64,000 nucleotides of DNA from CAXMNX01 sp964194845 (GCA_964194845.1 CAXMNX010000025.1:16352-80351); one strand, 5' to 3'. Numbered from the stretch's first letter, positions 50,550-59,838 are shown. The notes: generated by a model from the letters alone, not told the origin. A program made the numbers and translations.

Positions 50550-53537
50550 ATGAACTATCGGATCGCGATGTTTTGGGCGCGGGGGCCGCTGAGTTATCTC
50601 GAGCAGCTCTCGATGACGTCATTTGTGCGTCTGGGCTTTGAAGTCGAGCTTTATTCATACGGCGATGTGGGGAACACGCCCGCGGGCGTCACGCTTTGCG
50701 ATGCAGCCGATATTCAGCCGCGCGGTTCTACGCCGGGCGAATTTCGCTGGAAGCTTCTTTCGACGTTAGAAAACCGCATATGGGTCAACCCGGATGTCGT
50801 TGCGACAAAGCCAATTATGGTTCGCGACGGGTATTTGCTGGGCTGGGCCGACGAATACGCGGTCAGCGAAGACGTGGTGGCGGTTCCGCGAATGAGTGCG
50901 GCGCTTCGGACAATGTGCAAGCCCGCGCCCGACCAGTCATGGAGCCAGGCGCTGGAGGCGACCGGCGAAATTTGCCACGCGCGACCGGAAGACGTGTTTC
51001 AACCCTATTCCCGCGAAACGCGCGAACTTCTGTTGCGGCCACAGCCCAAGCGCCAGACCCGCTTCGAGACTGCGGACACCTGCGCGATCAAATTGCACAG
51101 TCGGTGGGCCGGTCGCGAGCTTGAGAAGTTTCCCGGCGGGATGCCGCACCCCGATAGCATTCTTGGCAATCTTCTGGCCGAATTTGGGATTAATCCGGCA
51201 TCCGCGCCGCTGCCAAACACGCGACCAAAAGAGTGCGACAAAAAGACGATCAGGCACTATCGAAGAGCCGCACGAGTAAACGCGGCGAAACCCAAGCCAA
51301 CGCAGACGCAGGATATTCGGCCCCTGAATAGCGTCGTTGCCATCACAACGATGCGCAACGAAGGTGCTTTTATTCTCGACTGGGTCGCATATCACATGGC
51401 GGTCGGGGTCACGCATTTTCTGGTCTACACTAACGATTGCGACGATCCGACCGTGGAAATACTGGATGCCCTACAAAAGCGCGGTGTCGTCACGCGCGTC
51501 GATAATCCCTTTGCAACGGGCGAGCGCCCGCAAAGGGCAGCGCTCGAAGCGGCGCGCAATCATCCAAAAGTTACATCTGCCGATGCGGTCGTTGTCATGG
51601 ATGTCGATGAATTCATGAATATCCATACTGGCGACGGCACGTTGAAGGCGCTTTTTCAGGCGGCGGGCGATCCTGATCTGATATCAATGACCTGGCGTCT
51701 TTTCGGCACGTCTGGTCGAATCGAATTTGATGACCTGCCACCACCGCTTCAATTCATCAGCGCCGCCGCCCGCCAAAGTCACAAACCGCACCAGTGCTGG
51801 GGCATGAAAACCATTCTGCGGCACGGTGCGCCATACGCCCAATTGGGCGTTCATCGCCCGTTGGACCCAACTGGCGCGATGCCCCACTGGACCAATGGCT
51901 CGGGCCAGCAAATGCCCGAGAAATACCTGATCGACGGATGGCGATCATCCAAGCACAGCTGGGGCTACGAATTGGTGACGCTCAATCACTATGCGGTCCG
52001 ATCCGTGGAAAGTTTTCTGATCAAGCGTGATCGCGGTCGAACCAATCACATTTCCCGCCCGCAGGATGTCGACTATTGGAACGTATTCAATCGAAACGAC
52101 GAGGAAGACACCACGATCCAGGATCGCTGGCAGATGGCCGCACCACAAAGCGAGGAATTTCGCCGCGACCCAGAACTGGCGGCACTGCATGATAAGGCCA
52201 TCAAATGGCATCGCACCCGCGTCAGCGAATTAAAAAATCAGCCCCAAGAGGCCACGTTATTCAAAGCGTTCTCCGACGCACCGAAGTCAAACGACATTAA
52301 GCAGGTTCGCAAGCGGAATGTCACCGCCGCGTCTCCTAGGCACGAAGACAAGCCCGTCAAGAAACCCCGGTCGGAGGCCATCGAAACACGCGCCGACGCT
52401 CCCCTGACCGGCCTCGCCGCCGACGAAGCATTTCGCGGGCTGGCCGCCCGGATCGAGTCCAAGCAACGCCGTCTTACGCCGCTTGCAGCACCACCGCAGT
52501 CCGATCGCATCGTGATCGTGTCGTCGATGAAAAACGAGGGCTGCTTCATTCTCGAATGGATTGCCTACCACCTGTCGATCGGCGTAACCCACTTCCTGAT
52601 CTATACAAACGATTGCGACGACCCCACCAATGCCATTCTTGACCGGTTGTCGGTTCTTGGACTGGTGACCCGTCGTGACAACCCGTTCAATCGCGACGCC
52701 GGGCAGAAACCGCAACGCGGTGCGCTTAACGACGCCGCCGAACGACCCGAGGTCATAACTGCCGATTGGGTTGGCGTGATCGACGTCGACGAGTTTGTGA
52801 ATATTCACGTCGGCGAAGGAACCTTCGACGATCTGCTGCATGCCGCGCACGATCCAAACGTTATTTCAATGACCTGGCGGTTTTTTGGAAATCGCGGTCT
52901 GCACAAATACCAGGATGTGTGGCAAACCAAAGCCTTCACGGCATGTGCTCCAAAATACCTGCCGAAACCAAGGCTTGGATGGGGTTTCAAGAGCTTTTAT
53001 CGACCGGATGCGCCGTTCGGAAAACTGGGTGTTCACCGGCCGCTTAATCTAAGGAAAAATCGCGCGGGCAAGGTGCGCTGGGTAAACGGGGCAGGGCGGG
53101 TGATGCCCGACCGGTTACTGCGGAAGAACGAGTGGTTCTCGCGAAAAGACACGATTGGCTACGAACTTGTCACGCTGAACCATTACATTCTTCGAAGTGC
53201 GGAAAGTTTTCTGGTGAAGCGCCAGCGCGGGCGCATCAACCATGTCGATCAGGATCAGGGTCTGGCCTACTGGGTTTCGCGAAACTATGCGACGGAAACC
53301 GACGCAAGCATTCACAAGCATTTGCCCCGCGCCAAGGCCCGGCTTGCGGAATTGATAGCCGACGCTGAACTGGCGCGATTGCACACCGAGGCGGTCGCCT
53401 GGCACCGATTGCGGATAGAGTTGCTGCTATCGCAAGACGACTACCGGGCCTTATACACCGGGATCACCGACCCGATGCTTCCCGATGCCATCTGGCGCGC
53501 GCGACCGGCCCGCGCCAATGTTGCCGCCGCGGAATAG
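50550..53537 (+). CDS. Three-domain glycosyltransferase (GT32-like plus two GT2 domains)
   Basis: ATG 50550 starts the first domain; the ATG at 50472 would add 26 unlikely residues. Residues 1 to about 235 resemble the GT32/DXD-type sugar-binding domain (MNYRIAMFWARGPLSYLEQ), but the usual acidic DxD site reads WVNPD around residue 78-82. Residues about 260-590 and 652-960 are two Glyco_tranf_2_4 domains (VVAITTMRNEGAFILDW and IVIVSSMKNEGCFILEW) with DVDEFMNIH (about 351) and DVDEFVNIH (about 745). A basic linker joins them. The enzyme likely builds a surface polysaccharide. No partner genes flank it. Confidence 0.88.
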   Translation: MNYRIAMFWARGPLSYLEQLSMTSFVRLGFEVELYSYGDVGNTPAGVTLCDAADIQPRGSTPGEFRWKLLSTLENRIWVNPDVVATKPIMVRDGYLLGWADEYAVSEDVVAVPRMSAALRTMCKPAPDQSWSQALEATGEICHARPEDVFQPYSRETRELLLRPQPKRQTRFETADTCAIKLHSRWAGRELEKFPGGMPHPDSILGNLLAEFGINPASAPLPNTRPKECDKKTIRHYRRAARVNAAKPKPTQTQDIRPLNSVVAITTMRNEGAFILDWVAYHMAVGVTHFLVYTNDCDDPTVEILDALQKRGVVTRVDNPFATGERPQRAALEAARNHPKVTSADAVVVMDVDEFMNIHTGDGTLKALFQAAGDPDLISMTWRLFGTSGRIEFDDLPPPLQFISAAARQSHKPHQCWGMKTILRHGAPYAQLGVHRPLDPTGAMPHWTNGSGQQMPEKYLIDGWRSSKHSWGYELVTLNHYAVRSVESFLIKRDRGRTNHISRPQDVDYWNVFNRNDEEDTTIQDRWQMAAPQSEEFRRDPELAALHDKAIKWHRTRVSELKNQPQEATLFKAFSDAPKSNDIKQVRKRNVTAASPRHEDKPVKKPRSEAIETRADAPLTGLAADEAFRGLAARIESKQRRLTPLAAPPQSDRIVIVSSMKNEGCFILEWIAYHLSIGVTHFLIYTNDCDDPTNAILDRLSVLGLVTRRDNPFNRDAGQKPQRGALNDAAERPEVITADWVGVIDVDEFVNIHVGEGTFDDLLHAAHDPNVISMTWRFFGNRGLHKYQDVWQTKAFTACAPKYLPKPRLGWGFKSFYRPDAPFGKLGVHRPLNLRKNRAGKVRWVNGAGRVMPDRLLRKNEWFSRKDTIGYELVTLNHYILRSAESFLVKRQRGRINHVDQDQGLAYWVSRNYATETDASIHKHLPRAKARLAELIADAELARLHTEAVAWHRLRIELLLSQDDYRALYTGITDPMLPDAIWRARPARANVAAAE

Positions 53538-53559
53538 GACTTTGATCACGATCAAAGTC
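53538..53559. promoter_or_regulatory. Perfect FNR-type palindrome before the FAD monooxygenase
   Basis: TTGAT-CACG-ATCAA at 53542-53555 matches the FNR/FnrL consensus exactly, and the symmetry extends to nine bases on each side (GACTTTGAT). It lies 57-78 bases upstream of the monooxygenase ATG. An FNR-family regulator (FnrL, DnrD or CRP-like) should bind it. Confidence 0.78.
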
Positions 53560-53615
53560 ACTGGGCGCAAATTCCGCCTAACCTCTGACCAGGAGCATTT
53601 GGTGCGGAGGCGGCA

Positions 53616-54734
53616 ATGAAAATCACGGTTGCTGGCGCTGGCATCGGCGGTCTTGCCGCTGCTGCTGCGCTGGCCCAACGCGGCCACGACGTAACCGTGG
53701 CAGAGCAGGCACCCGAGATTGGCGAAGTTGGCGCGGGGCTTCAGATAAGTCCCAACGGCATGAACGTGCTAAAGGCGCTTGGATGTACGCAGTCGTTAGA
53801 TGACGTCTCGATGCGCTCGGATGCCGTCAAATTGATAGATGGGCCGACCGGGCGATACGTCATGACGCTGGGCTTGCGGCGTTATGCACCGGATTTGGAA
53901 TGGCGCTTTGCCCACCGCGCCCGGTTGATCGAGGTGCTTTCGGAATGCGCTCAATCTAGTGGTGCGCGCCTGAAAACCAACTTCCATGTCGATCCTCCAC
54001 CCGCTGGCATGGCACTTGATGGCGACGATTTGCTTGTCGGTGCTGACGGGCTGCACTCGCAAGTTCGCGCGCGCGTCGATAAGGCGTCAAAACCCTTCTT
54101 CACCGGTCAGGTTGCCTGGCGCGCGCTTATTCCCGACGAAGGCGCGCCGATTGCCGAGGTTCACATGGGCCCAGGTAGGCATCTGGTGAGCTATCCATTG
54201 CCGGGCGGGCTGCGCAATATCGTCGCCGTCAATGAACGCAAGTCCTGGGCGGATGAAGGCTGGAGTTTCACTGACCACCCAGCCAACCTGCGGTCGGCCT
54301 TTGCCGACTTTTCGCCGCGGGTACAGAGCTGGTTAAAACAGGTCGAAAGTTGCTATCTTTGGGGGCTTTTTCGGCACCGCGTCGCCCACCGGTGGGTGAA
54401 CGGACATCAAGTTCTGCTGGGTGACGCGGCGCATCCGACGTTGCCATTCCTGGCCCAAGGCGCGAACCTGGCGCTGGAAGACGCATGGGTGCTTGCCGAA
54501 ACCATGACAAGACTGGGCCTGAACGACGGTTTGGCGCAATATCAACAGCAGCGCCGGCCGCGGGCAATTCGCGCGATTAATGCCGCGTCGGCAAACGCAC
54601 GCAACTATCACCTGCGCCAACCCATGAGCACAATCGCACACACCGCATTCCGCATAGTTGATCGCGTTGCACCAACTGCGCCGTTGCGCAAATTCGACTG
54701 GCTTTACCGGCATGACGTGACCAAAACCGGCTAA
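53616..54734 (+). CDS. FAD-dependent monooxygenase (salicylate hydroxylase-like)
   Basis: The 372-residue protein starts with GAGIGG (residues 7-12) in MKITVAGAGIGGLAAAAAL, the FAD ADP-binding site. The DG motif LLVGADGLHSQVR and the GD motif VLLGDAAHPTLPFLAQGANLALEDA follow. These mark group A flavoprotein hydroxylases such as 3-hydroxybenzoate 6-hydroxylase or salicylate hydroxylase. The ribosome site is CGGAGG. Its substrate is unknown and no ring-cleavage genes lie beside it. An FNR palindrome precedes it, which is odd for an oxygen-using enzyme. Confidence 0.9.
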   Translation: MKITVAGAGIGGLAAAAALAQRGHDVTVAEQAPEIGEVGAGLQISPNGMNVLKALGCTQSLDDVSMRSDAVKLIDGPTGRYVMTLGLRRYAPDLEWRFAHRARLIEVLSECAQSSGARLKTNFHVDPPPAGMALDGDDLLVGADGLHSQVRARVDKASKPFFTGQVAWRALIPDEGAPIAEVHMGPGRHLVSYPLPGGLRNIVAVNERKSWADEGWSFTDHPANLRSAFADFSPRVQSWLKQVESCYLWGLFRHRVAHRWVNGHQVLLGDAAHPTLPFLAQGANLALEDAWVLAETMTRLGLNDGLAQYQQQRRPRAIRAINAASANARNYHLRQPMSTIAHTAFRIVDRVAPTAPLRKFDWLYRHDVTKTG

Positions 54735-54774
54735 GTCTTTTCTTTCGCTCCGGCGCGTGTTTCACCTCAGGCCC

Positions 54775-55848
54775 ATGACGCCGATCACGACCGCATACAG
54801 GAAGAAAACCGGATCAGGAGCTTTGGCGGCGGATGCCGCACAAACAATGGTGTTGCCCGAGCTTGACCGGATAGCCGTTCAGGTCGCCAGCGCGCCGCAA
54901 AAGGGCAGCGGACTTGGTTGGGTGTTTGCCAGGAAATCCGAACCCATAAAGGGGCTGTACCTTTGGGGCGGGGTTGGTCGCGGAAAATCCATGCTGATGG
55001 ACCTTTTTCACGACACATCCGGCGTCGCCGCAAGCCGACGCGTGCATTTCCATGAATTCATGCAGGATATTCAGGCGGCCCTGCACGAAGCCCGCAAAAC
55101 CGGCGTCGACGATGCCATCAGGCCGGTCGCAGACGACCTGGCGGCAGGTCTGAAACTTCTCTGTCTCGACGAAATGCAGATCACCGATATTGCCGACGCG
55201 ATGATTGTCGGGCGCCTGTTTGAGCGGATGTTTGAAAAAGGCGTCACCGTTGTCACGACCTCGAACCGGACGCCGGACGATCTTTACAAGGACGGCCTGA
55301 ACCGGGATCTGTTCCTGCCGTTCATCGAGCTGATCAAGGCGCGGATGAATGTTGTCGAGCTTGCCTCGCCCAAAGACTATCGCCAGGATCGGCTGGAGGG
55401 CGAACAGACCTACTTCTATCCGGCGAATACGCAAGCGCATGGCGCCATCGAGGCAATCTGGCGTGACCTGAGCGGCGGTGCCTCTGCGCCGCTTGTTCTG
55501 AAGATCAAGGGTCGCGATGTCACCCTGTCGGCCTTTTCAAACGGGATCGGGCGCGCGCGGTTTTATGACCTCTGCGGACAACCGCTGGGTCCGGCGGATT
55601 ATCTGGCCATCGCCGAGGCCGTGCGGGTGTTAATCCTTGAAGACATTCCAAGGCTTGGGTCCGACAATTACAATCAGGCCCGCCGATTTGTCACCTTGGT
55701 TGACGCGCTTTACGAGGCGAAAGTTAGGCTGATCGCAACCGCCGCCGACGTGCCGGAGCTTTTGTACATCGAGGGTGCCGGAATCTTTGAGTTTGAGCGC
55801 ACCGCCAGCCGTCTGCGCGAGATGCAATCGGCGGAATGGGCAAGTTGA
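54775..55848 (+). CDS. zapE: AFG1/ZapE-type ATPase
   Basis: ATG 54775 gives 357 residues. Walker A is WGGVGRGKSMLMDLF, Walker B LLCLDEMQITDIADAMI, and sensor VVTTSNRTPDDLYKDGL. VHFHEFMQDIQ and RFYDLCGQPLGPADYL are typical of the AFG1 family. ZapE acts at the divisome and AFG1 in mitochondrial protein quality control. A GTG at 54757 is an alternative start. The usual malate dehydrogenase neighbour of this family is not here. Confidence 0.92.
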   Translation: MTPITTAYRKKTGSGALAADAAQTMVLPELDRIAVQVASAPQKGSGLGWVFARKSEPIKGLYLWGGVGRGKSMLMDLFHDTSGVAASRRVHFHEFMQDIQAALHEARKTGVDDAIRPVADDLAAGLKLLCLDEMQITDIADAMIVGRLFERMFEKGVTVVTTSNRTPDDLYKDGLNRDLFLPFIELIKARMNVVELASPKDYRQDRLEGEQTYFYPANTQAHGAIEAIWRDLSGGASAPLVLKIKGRDVTLSAFSNGIGRARFYDLCGQPLGPADYLAIAEAVRVLILEDIPRLGSDNYNQARRFVTLVDALYEAKVRLIATAADVPELLYIEGAGIFEFERTASRLREMQSAEWAS

Positions 55849-56151
55849 CGTTCTGCAAGTTCAAGATGGTATATGATCGAGACGCCCGCGACGCACGGAA
55901 GATCGCCGCTGCCGTGGGGTAGTCTCTCGTGCATTCCAGAGCAATGCACTACCGACAGGCGATTGCGTGCAATCGCCGAAAGGCAGTCGCGATCCGGGGC
56001 TGTGGCGCTGGTAAGACGACGCAATACTGTCCTATGTCATCTCGCACTCGAACTACGCCTTGACAATATGAGGCGCAATTTCGATCCGCCCTTCCGGGCG
56101 GTGTCTCAAACGCCGAATAAGGTTAACGGCGGGTGAAAACCGAGACGCCGG
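55849..56151. other. 303-bp gap with two hairpins between zapE and tpiA
   Basis: GTGCATT (55929-55935) pairs with AATGCAC (55943-55949). Nine bases on, GGCGATTGC (55958-55966) pairs with GCAATCGCC (55969-55977) around GT. No gene is convincing here; an 87-codon frame at 55873 lacks a ribosome site. The structure may be a small RNA or repeat element. Confidence 0.5.
56086..56101 (-). terminator. Hairpin behind tpiA
   Basis: CCGCCC (56086-56091) and GGGCGG (56096-56101) form a stem with the loop TTCC, 50 bases past the tpiA stop on the minus strand. A weak ATCGAAATT follows in that direction. Confidence 0.5.
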
Positions 56152-56898
56152 TCACGCCCGTTCAAGCGCGGCGACGATGCCGCCAAAATCTTCAGACCTA
56201 AGCGATGCACCGCCAACCAAAGCGCCGTCGACGTTGGATATGGCAAATATCTCTGCCGCGTTCGACGCCTTGACCGATCCGCCATAAAGAATTCTGATGC
56301 CGCCGCTTTGGGCTGGATACATCGTCGCAAGCTGCGCCCGGATCGCGTCATGCACCACGGCGATTTCGGCCAGGGTCGGCACTTTGCCGGTACCAATGGC
56401 CCACACCGGTTCGTAGGCGACCACAGTGTTGTCCGCCGTCACCATTGCCGGCAGCGATCCAGCGATCTGATCGCCGACGACCGATAAAGTCCGGCCCGCT
56501 TCTCGTTCGGCCAGCGTTTCGCCAACGCAAATCACCGCTTTCAGCCCGGCGCGCCATGCCGCCTCGGCTTTTGCCTCGACGTCGGCATTTAATTCACCGT
56601 GATCAGACCGGCGCTCAGAGTGTCCAACAATGACATATGCCGCACCCGCGTCCGCCAGCATCTCGGCGGATGTGTCGCCGGTATGCGCCCCCGATGCGTT
56701 TGCGTGACAGTCCTGGCCGCCCGTCGCAATCGACGTCCCGCCAGCACGCGCCGCAATCCGGGCAACCAGCGTCACAGGCGGACAGATAAGCACGTCGCAA
56801 TCCGGGTTCGGAAATGCTGCCGCAAGCGCATCAATCTCGGCCAGACTTTCGTCTGTTCCGTTCATCTTCCAGTTTCCTGCGGCCAGTTTGCGTCGCAT
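56152..56898 (-). CDS. tpiA: Triosephosphate isomerase
   Basis: The 248-residue protein has the catalytic residues in their usual places: Asn and Lys in AAGNWKMNG, His in VIVGHSERR, Glu in VAYEPVWAIGTGK and the phosphate loop ILYGGSVKASNAAEI. It interconverts dihydroxyacetone phosphate and glyceraldehyde 3-phosphate. It is monocistronic, with the A-type Fe-S carrier gene 53 bp upstream on the same strand. Confidence 0.97.
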   Translation of the reverse strand: MRRKLAAGNWKMNGTDESLAEIDALAAAFPNPDCDVLICPPVTLVARIAARAGGTSIATGGQDCHANASGAHTGDTSAEMLADAGAAYVIVGHSERRSDHGELNADVEAKAEAAWRAGLKAVICVGETLAEREAGRTLSVVGDQIAGSLPAMVTADNTVVAYEPVWAIGTGKVPTLAEIAVVHDAIRAQLATMYPAQSGGIRILYGGSVKASNAAEIFAISNVDGALVGGASLRSEDFGGIVAALERA

Positions 56899-56951
56899 CG
56901 CCAGTCCTAAAATTTATCACTCGGCGGACAATGGCGTTCCCGCAATTGCAG

Positions 56952-57341
56952 TCAACCCTTCGATTCGGCTTCGCGCTCGACGTTCAATTCTTCGACGTCT
57001 TTGAACTTGATCGATTCGCCGCACCCGCAGGCATCTTCGACATTCGGGTTACGAAACCTGAAACCGCTTTCCAAAAGCGACGTCTCATAGTCGATCTCGG
57101 TTCCAAACAGAAACATCTGCGCCATCGGAGCGATCATCACCCGCGCGCCGTCCTGCTCGACCACCTCGTCCAGGGGATCAATCTCGTCGGCAAATTCCAT
57201 GGTGTATTCCATGCCCGCGCAGCCGCCCTTTTTGACGCCAATCCGCAGCCCTTTGCGGCTGTCGCGCGCCATCAGCGCCGCGATCTGACCAACAGCCTTT
57301 GGGGTCATCGAAACCGCTTGTTTGCCGGGAATGCCAAACAT
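56952..57341 (-). CDS. A-type Fe-S carrier (IscA/SufA/ErpA family)
   Basis: The 129-residue protein has the three conserved cysteines in GGCAGMEYTMEF (C41) and DACGCGESIKF. It begins MFGIPGKQAVSMTPKAV. A-type carriers receive Fe-S clusters from the SUF scaffold and pass them to target enzymes. Its ATG directly follows the stop of the SufT-like gene. The rest of the suf operon is not in the window, so the exact name (SufA or ErpA) is left open. Confidence 0.92.
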   Translation of the reverse strand: MFGIPGKQAVSMTPKAVGQIAALMARDSRKGLRIGVKKGGCAGMEYTMEFADEIDPLDEVVEQDGARVMIAPMAQMFLFGTEIDYETSLLESGFRFRNPNVEDACGCGESIKFKDVEELNVEREAESKG

Positions 57342-57701
57342 CTACATAAATCCCAGTTCAAGCCGTGCTTCGTCGGACATCATGTCCATGCCCCAGGGCG
57401 GCTCCCATGTAAGCTCGACATCGACCGTTTTCACACCGGGCATTGCCTCGACAGCTTCAGCCACCCATCCTGGCATCTCGCCTGCCACCGGACAACCTGG
57501 TGCGGTCAGCGTCATGATGACCGTGACGTCACTTTCCGCATTGATTTCAATGGTATAAATCAGCCCAAGATCAAAAATATTGACCGGAATCTCGGGATCG
57601 TAAACGCTCCGGCAGGCATCGACCACCGCCTCGTGCAACGGATGGTCCGTGCTGGATGGCTTGATCATAGGCGTGCCTTCAAGCTGATCGGTATGAGTCA
57701 T
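57342..57701 (-). CDS. SufT-like DUF59 (MIP18) protein
   Basis: The 119-residue protein has the DUF59 core YDPEIPVNIFDLGLIYTIE, TLTAPGCPVAGEMPGWV (with the conserved Cys) and TWEPPWGMDMMSDEARLELG. Such SufT/PaaD-like proteins help Fe-S cluster maturation. The downstream Fe-S carrier abuts it, supporting that role. It diverges from tgt across 155 bp. Confidence 0.91.
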   Translation of the reverse strand: MTHTDQLEGTPMIKPSSTDHPLHEAVVDACRSVYDPEIPVNIFDLGLIYTIEINAESDVTVIMTLTAPGCPVAGEMPGWVAEAVEAMPGVKTVDVELTWEPPWGMDMMSDEARLELGFM

Positions 57702-57856
57702 ATCGTGCGAAATCCCGTATTTCCTGACTGTTTATATAGGGAAAGCAACTTGCGCCGTAAAGATAGGCGCTTGCTAAGAAATTGAGTGTGTCCCTGGGGC
57801 TTTCGGTCCCTGATTATACGCAGTAAAGGCGCTTTAGCTTAAAGAATGGACGCTAA

Positions 57857-58996
57857 TTGGGAAATAAATTTTCTTTTCGGTTGATGGCCACCGACGGCAA
57901 AGCCCGCACAGGGGTCATCTCAACGCCGCGCGGCGATGTCCGAACGCCCGCGTTCATGCCGGTGGGCACGGCTGCAACCGTCAAGGCAATGTTGCCGGAA
58001 AGCGTCGCCGCAACGGGTGCCGATATAGTTTTGGCAAACACCTACCACCTGATGCTGCGGCCCGGTGCTGACCGGATCGATCGCCTTGGGGGGCTGCACA
58101 AGTTCATGAACTGGGAAAAGCCGATCCTGACCGATTCTGGTGGCTTCCAGGTGATGAGCCTTGCCGGGCTCAGAAAACTGACCGAAGAAGGCGTCCGGTT
58201 CACCAGCCACATAGACGGCGACAAACATTTGCTGACGCCGGAGAGGTCAATCGAAGTTCAGCGGCTTCTCGGCGCGGATATCGTCATGTGCTTTGACGAA
58301 TGCCCCGCACTGCCTGCCGACGAAAAGGCGGTCGCCGACAGTATGCGCATCTCGATGCGGTGGGCGCGACGATCGAAAGAGGCGTTCGGTGACAGGCCGG
58401 GTAACGCATTGTTCGGCATTCAACAGGGCGGTGTCACCCGCGAGCTGCGCGAAGAAAGCGCGCAAGCGCTCCGCGACATCGAATTTGACGGCTACGCAAT
58501 TGGCGGTCTGGCGGTCGGCGAAGGGCAGGCGGCAATGTTCAGTGTGCTGGATTGCGCGCCAGATATGCTGCCGGCAGAAAAGCCGCGGTATCTGATGGGG
58601 GTGGGAAAGCCGGACGACATTGTTGGCGCCGTCAAACGTGGCATCGACATGATGGACTGCGTTTTGCCTTCGCGGTCGGGCCGCACCGGGCAGGCGTTTA
58701 CGCGACGGGGTGTCGTGAACATCAAAAACGCACGCCATGCAGACGACCCGCGCCCGCTGGACGATGCCTGCGACTGCCCGGCCTGCTCAGGCTACAGCCG
58801 CGCGTATCTTCACCATGTGTTCCGCGCACGCGAGATGATTTCGGGTATGCTGCTGACCTGGCATAATCTGCACTATTTTCAGGATATCATGGCGGGAATG
58901 CGCGATGCCATTGGCTCGGGCAACTTTGCCGATTGGGAGGCGGATTTTCACGCCATGCGGGCAGATGGCGACATCGAGCCACACAATATCGGTTGA
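57857..58996 (+). CDS. tgt: Queuine tRNA-ribosyltransferase
   Basis: The 379-residue protein starts from TTG 57857, giving the usual N-terminus KFSFRLMATDGKARTG. Catalytic aspartates lie in TDSGGFQVMSL and MDCVLPSRSGRTGQAF. The zinc site is CDCPACSGYSRAYLHH. It swaps guanine 34 for a queuine precursor in GUN anticodons. No other queuosine gene lies near. An ATG nine codons later would cut off the conserved N-terminus. Confidence 0.95.
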   Translation: MGNKFSFRLMATDGKARTGVISTPRGDVRTPAFMPVGTAATVKAMLPESVAATGADIVLANTYHLMLRPGADRIDRLGGLHKFMNWEKPILTDSGGFQVMSLAGLRKLTEEGVRFTSHIDGDKHLLTPERSIEVQRLLGADIVMCFDECPALPADEKAVADSMRISMRWARRSKEAFGDRPGNALFGIQQGGVTRELREESAQALRDIEFDGYAIGGLAVGEGQAAMFSVLDCAPDMLPAEKPRYLMGVGKPDDIVGAVKRGIDMMDCVLPSRSGRTGQAFTRRGVVNIKNARHADDPRPLDDACDCPACSGYSRAYLHHVFRAREMISGMLLTWHNLHYFQDIMAGMRDAIGSGNFADWEADFHAMRADGDIEPHNIG

Positions 58997-59062
58997 AGCT
59001 TTGCACCTCGGACCTGGAAGGCCAAACATCTTTTTCGAAAGGCATCAAAGACGAATTGGCGT

Positions 59063-59572
59063 CTAAATCCGCACCGGCACCGCGTCGTCGACCCAGCCGA
59101 CAAACCGTTGCTGCCAGGGGCCAGCGATCACCCGCGCGGGCACGCGATATGCCTCCCTGAACTGCGCGATCCGTATGCGCAGGCCCGGCAGCGCTTGCCG
59201 CACTACGCGGCCGTGCATCGCCCGGCTGATCGCAACAGCGAAGCCGACAACGATGACCGCGGTCAGTATTGGCGACGCCAGGATCACCGCACCAACTTCG
59301 GGAAATGAATAGACGATGCAGGCAACGCACAGACGCGAAACGGCGACGGCTTCGATCATGAAGCGGAGCGACGGAAGAAAGAGGCAGACCAGAAGCGCCA
59401 CCGGCGCGATGACAGCTGCATAGATCAGCCCTGTCACTACTGCGGCGGGCAATCCAAAGACCTGAATATCTAGTCGGGCGTAGAACAAATATCCGCCAAT
59501 GAAAGCAAGGATTGTCACAAATGCGAGCCGCCTCCGCTCGCGGTATATCGCGTGACCAATGCCGAACAACAT
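59063..59572 (-). CDS. Small integral membrane protein, unknown
   Basis: ATG 59572 gives 169 residues (MLFGIGHAIYRERRRLAFV). Four hydrophobic segments follow (FVTILAFIGGYLFYA, VTGLIYAAVIAPVALLVCLF, CIVYSFPEVGAVILASPIL and ILTAVIVVGFAVAIS) and a basic C-terminus (IRIAQFREAYRVPARVI). A longer frame to 59722 is possible. I do not know the family. It lies between tgt and lon, divergent from lon. Confidence 0.72.
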   Translation of the reverse strand: MLFGIGHAIYRERRRLAFVTILAFIGGYLFYARLDIQVFGLPAAVVTGLIYAAVIAPVALLVCLFLPSLRFMIEAVAVSRLCVACIVYSFPEVGAVILASPILTAVIVVGFAVAISRAMHGRVVRQALPGLRIRIAQFREAYRVPARVIAGPWQQRFVGWVDDAVPVRI

Positions 59573-59810
59573 ACGCAGTCTCCCAAGACAGGCGCCCCCA
59601 CGTCCCCCTCGGTAGGTGCCAACTAGGGTTAAAATGGGGCGATTCTCTAAAAATTTCCATAACGTAAACAAAAAAGACTGTGATCGATGGCCGTTTCCGT
59701 TTGTGATAGGTGCCGAAACCACGGAAGTCGTAAGTTTTACTCAGGTTATCGCCATAGGCGCTTGCCCCCGGCCAGTGCGGCAGGCAAACTGGTTTTGCCT
59801 CGCAACAACG

Positions 59811-59838
59811 GTTGAAGCAGGGATCGAACGCCCCACAT
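59811..59838 (+). promoter_or_regulatory. Sigma-32 (RpoH)-like heat-shock promoter of lon
   Basis: GTTGAAG (59811-59817) and CCCCACAT (59831-59838) with a 13-base spacer fit the RpoH pattern (CTTGAAA then CCCCATNT). The site is 79 bases upstream of the lon ATG. The rest of the 344-bp gap (59573-59916) shows no gene. Confidence 0.7.

Noticed and set aside
55873..56136. 87-codon frame between zapE and tpiA
   Set aside because: There is no ribosome site, and hairpins and a likely terminator run through it.
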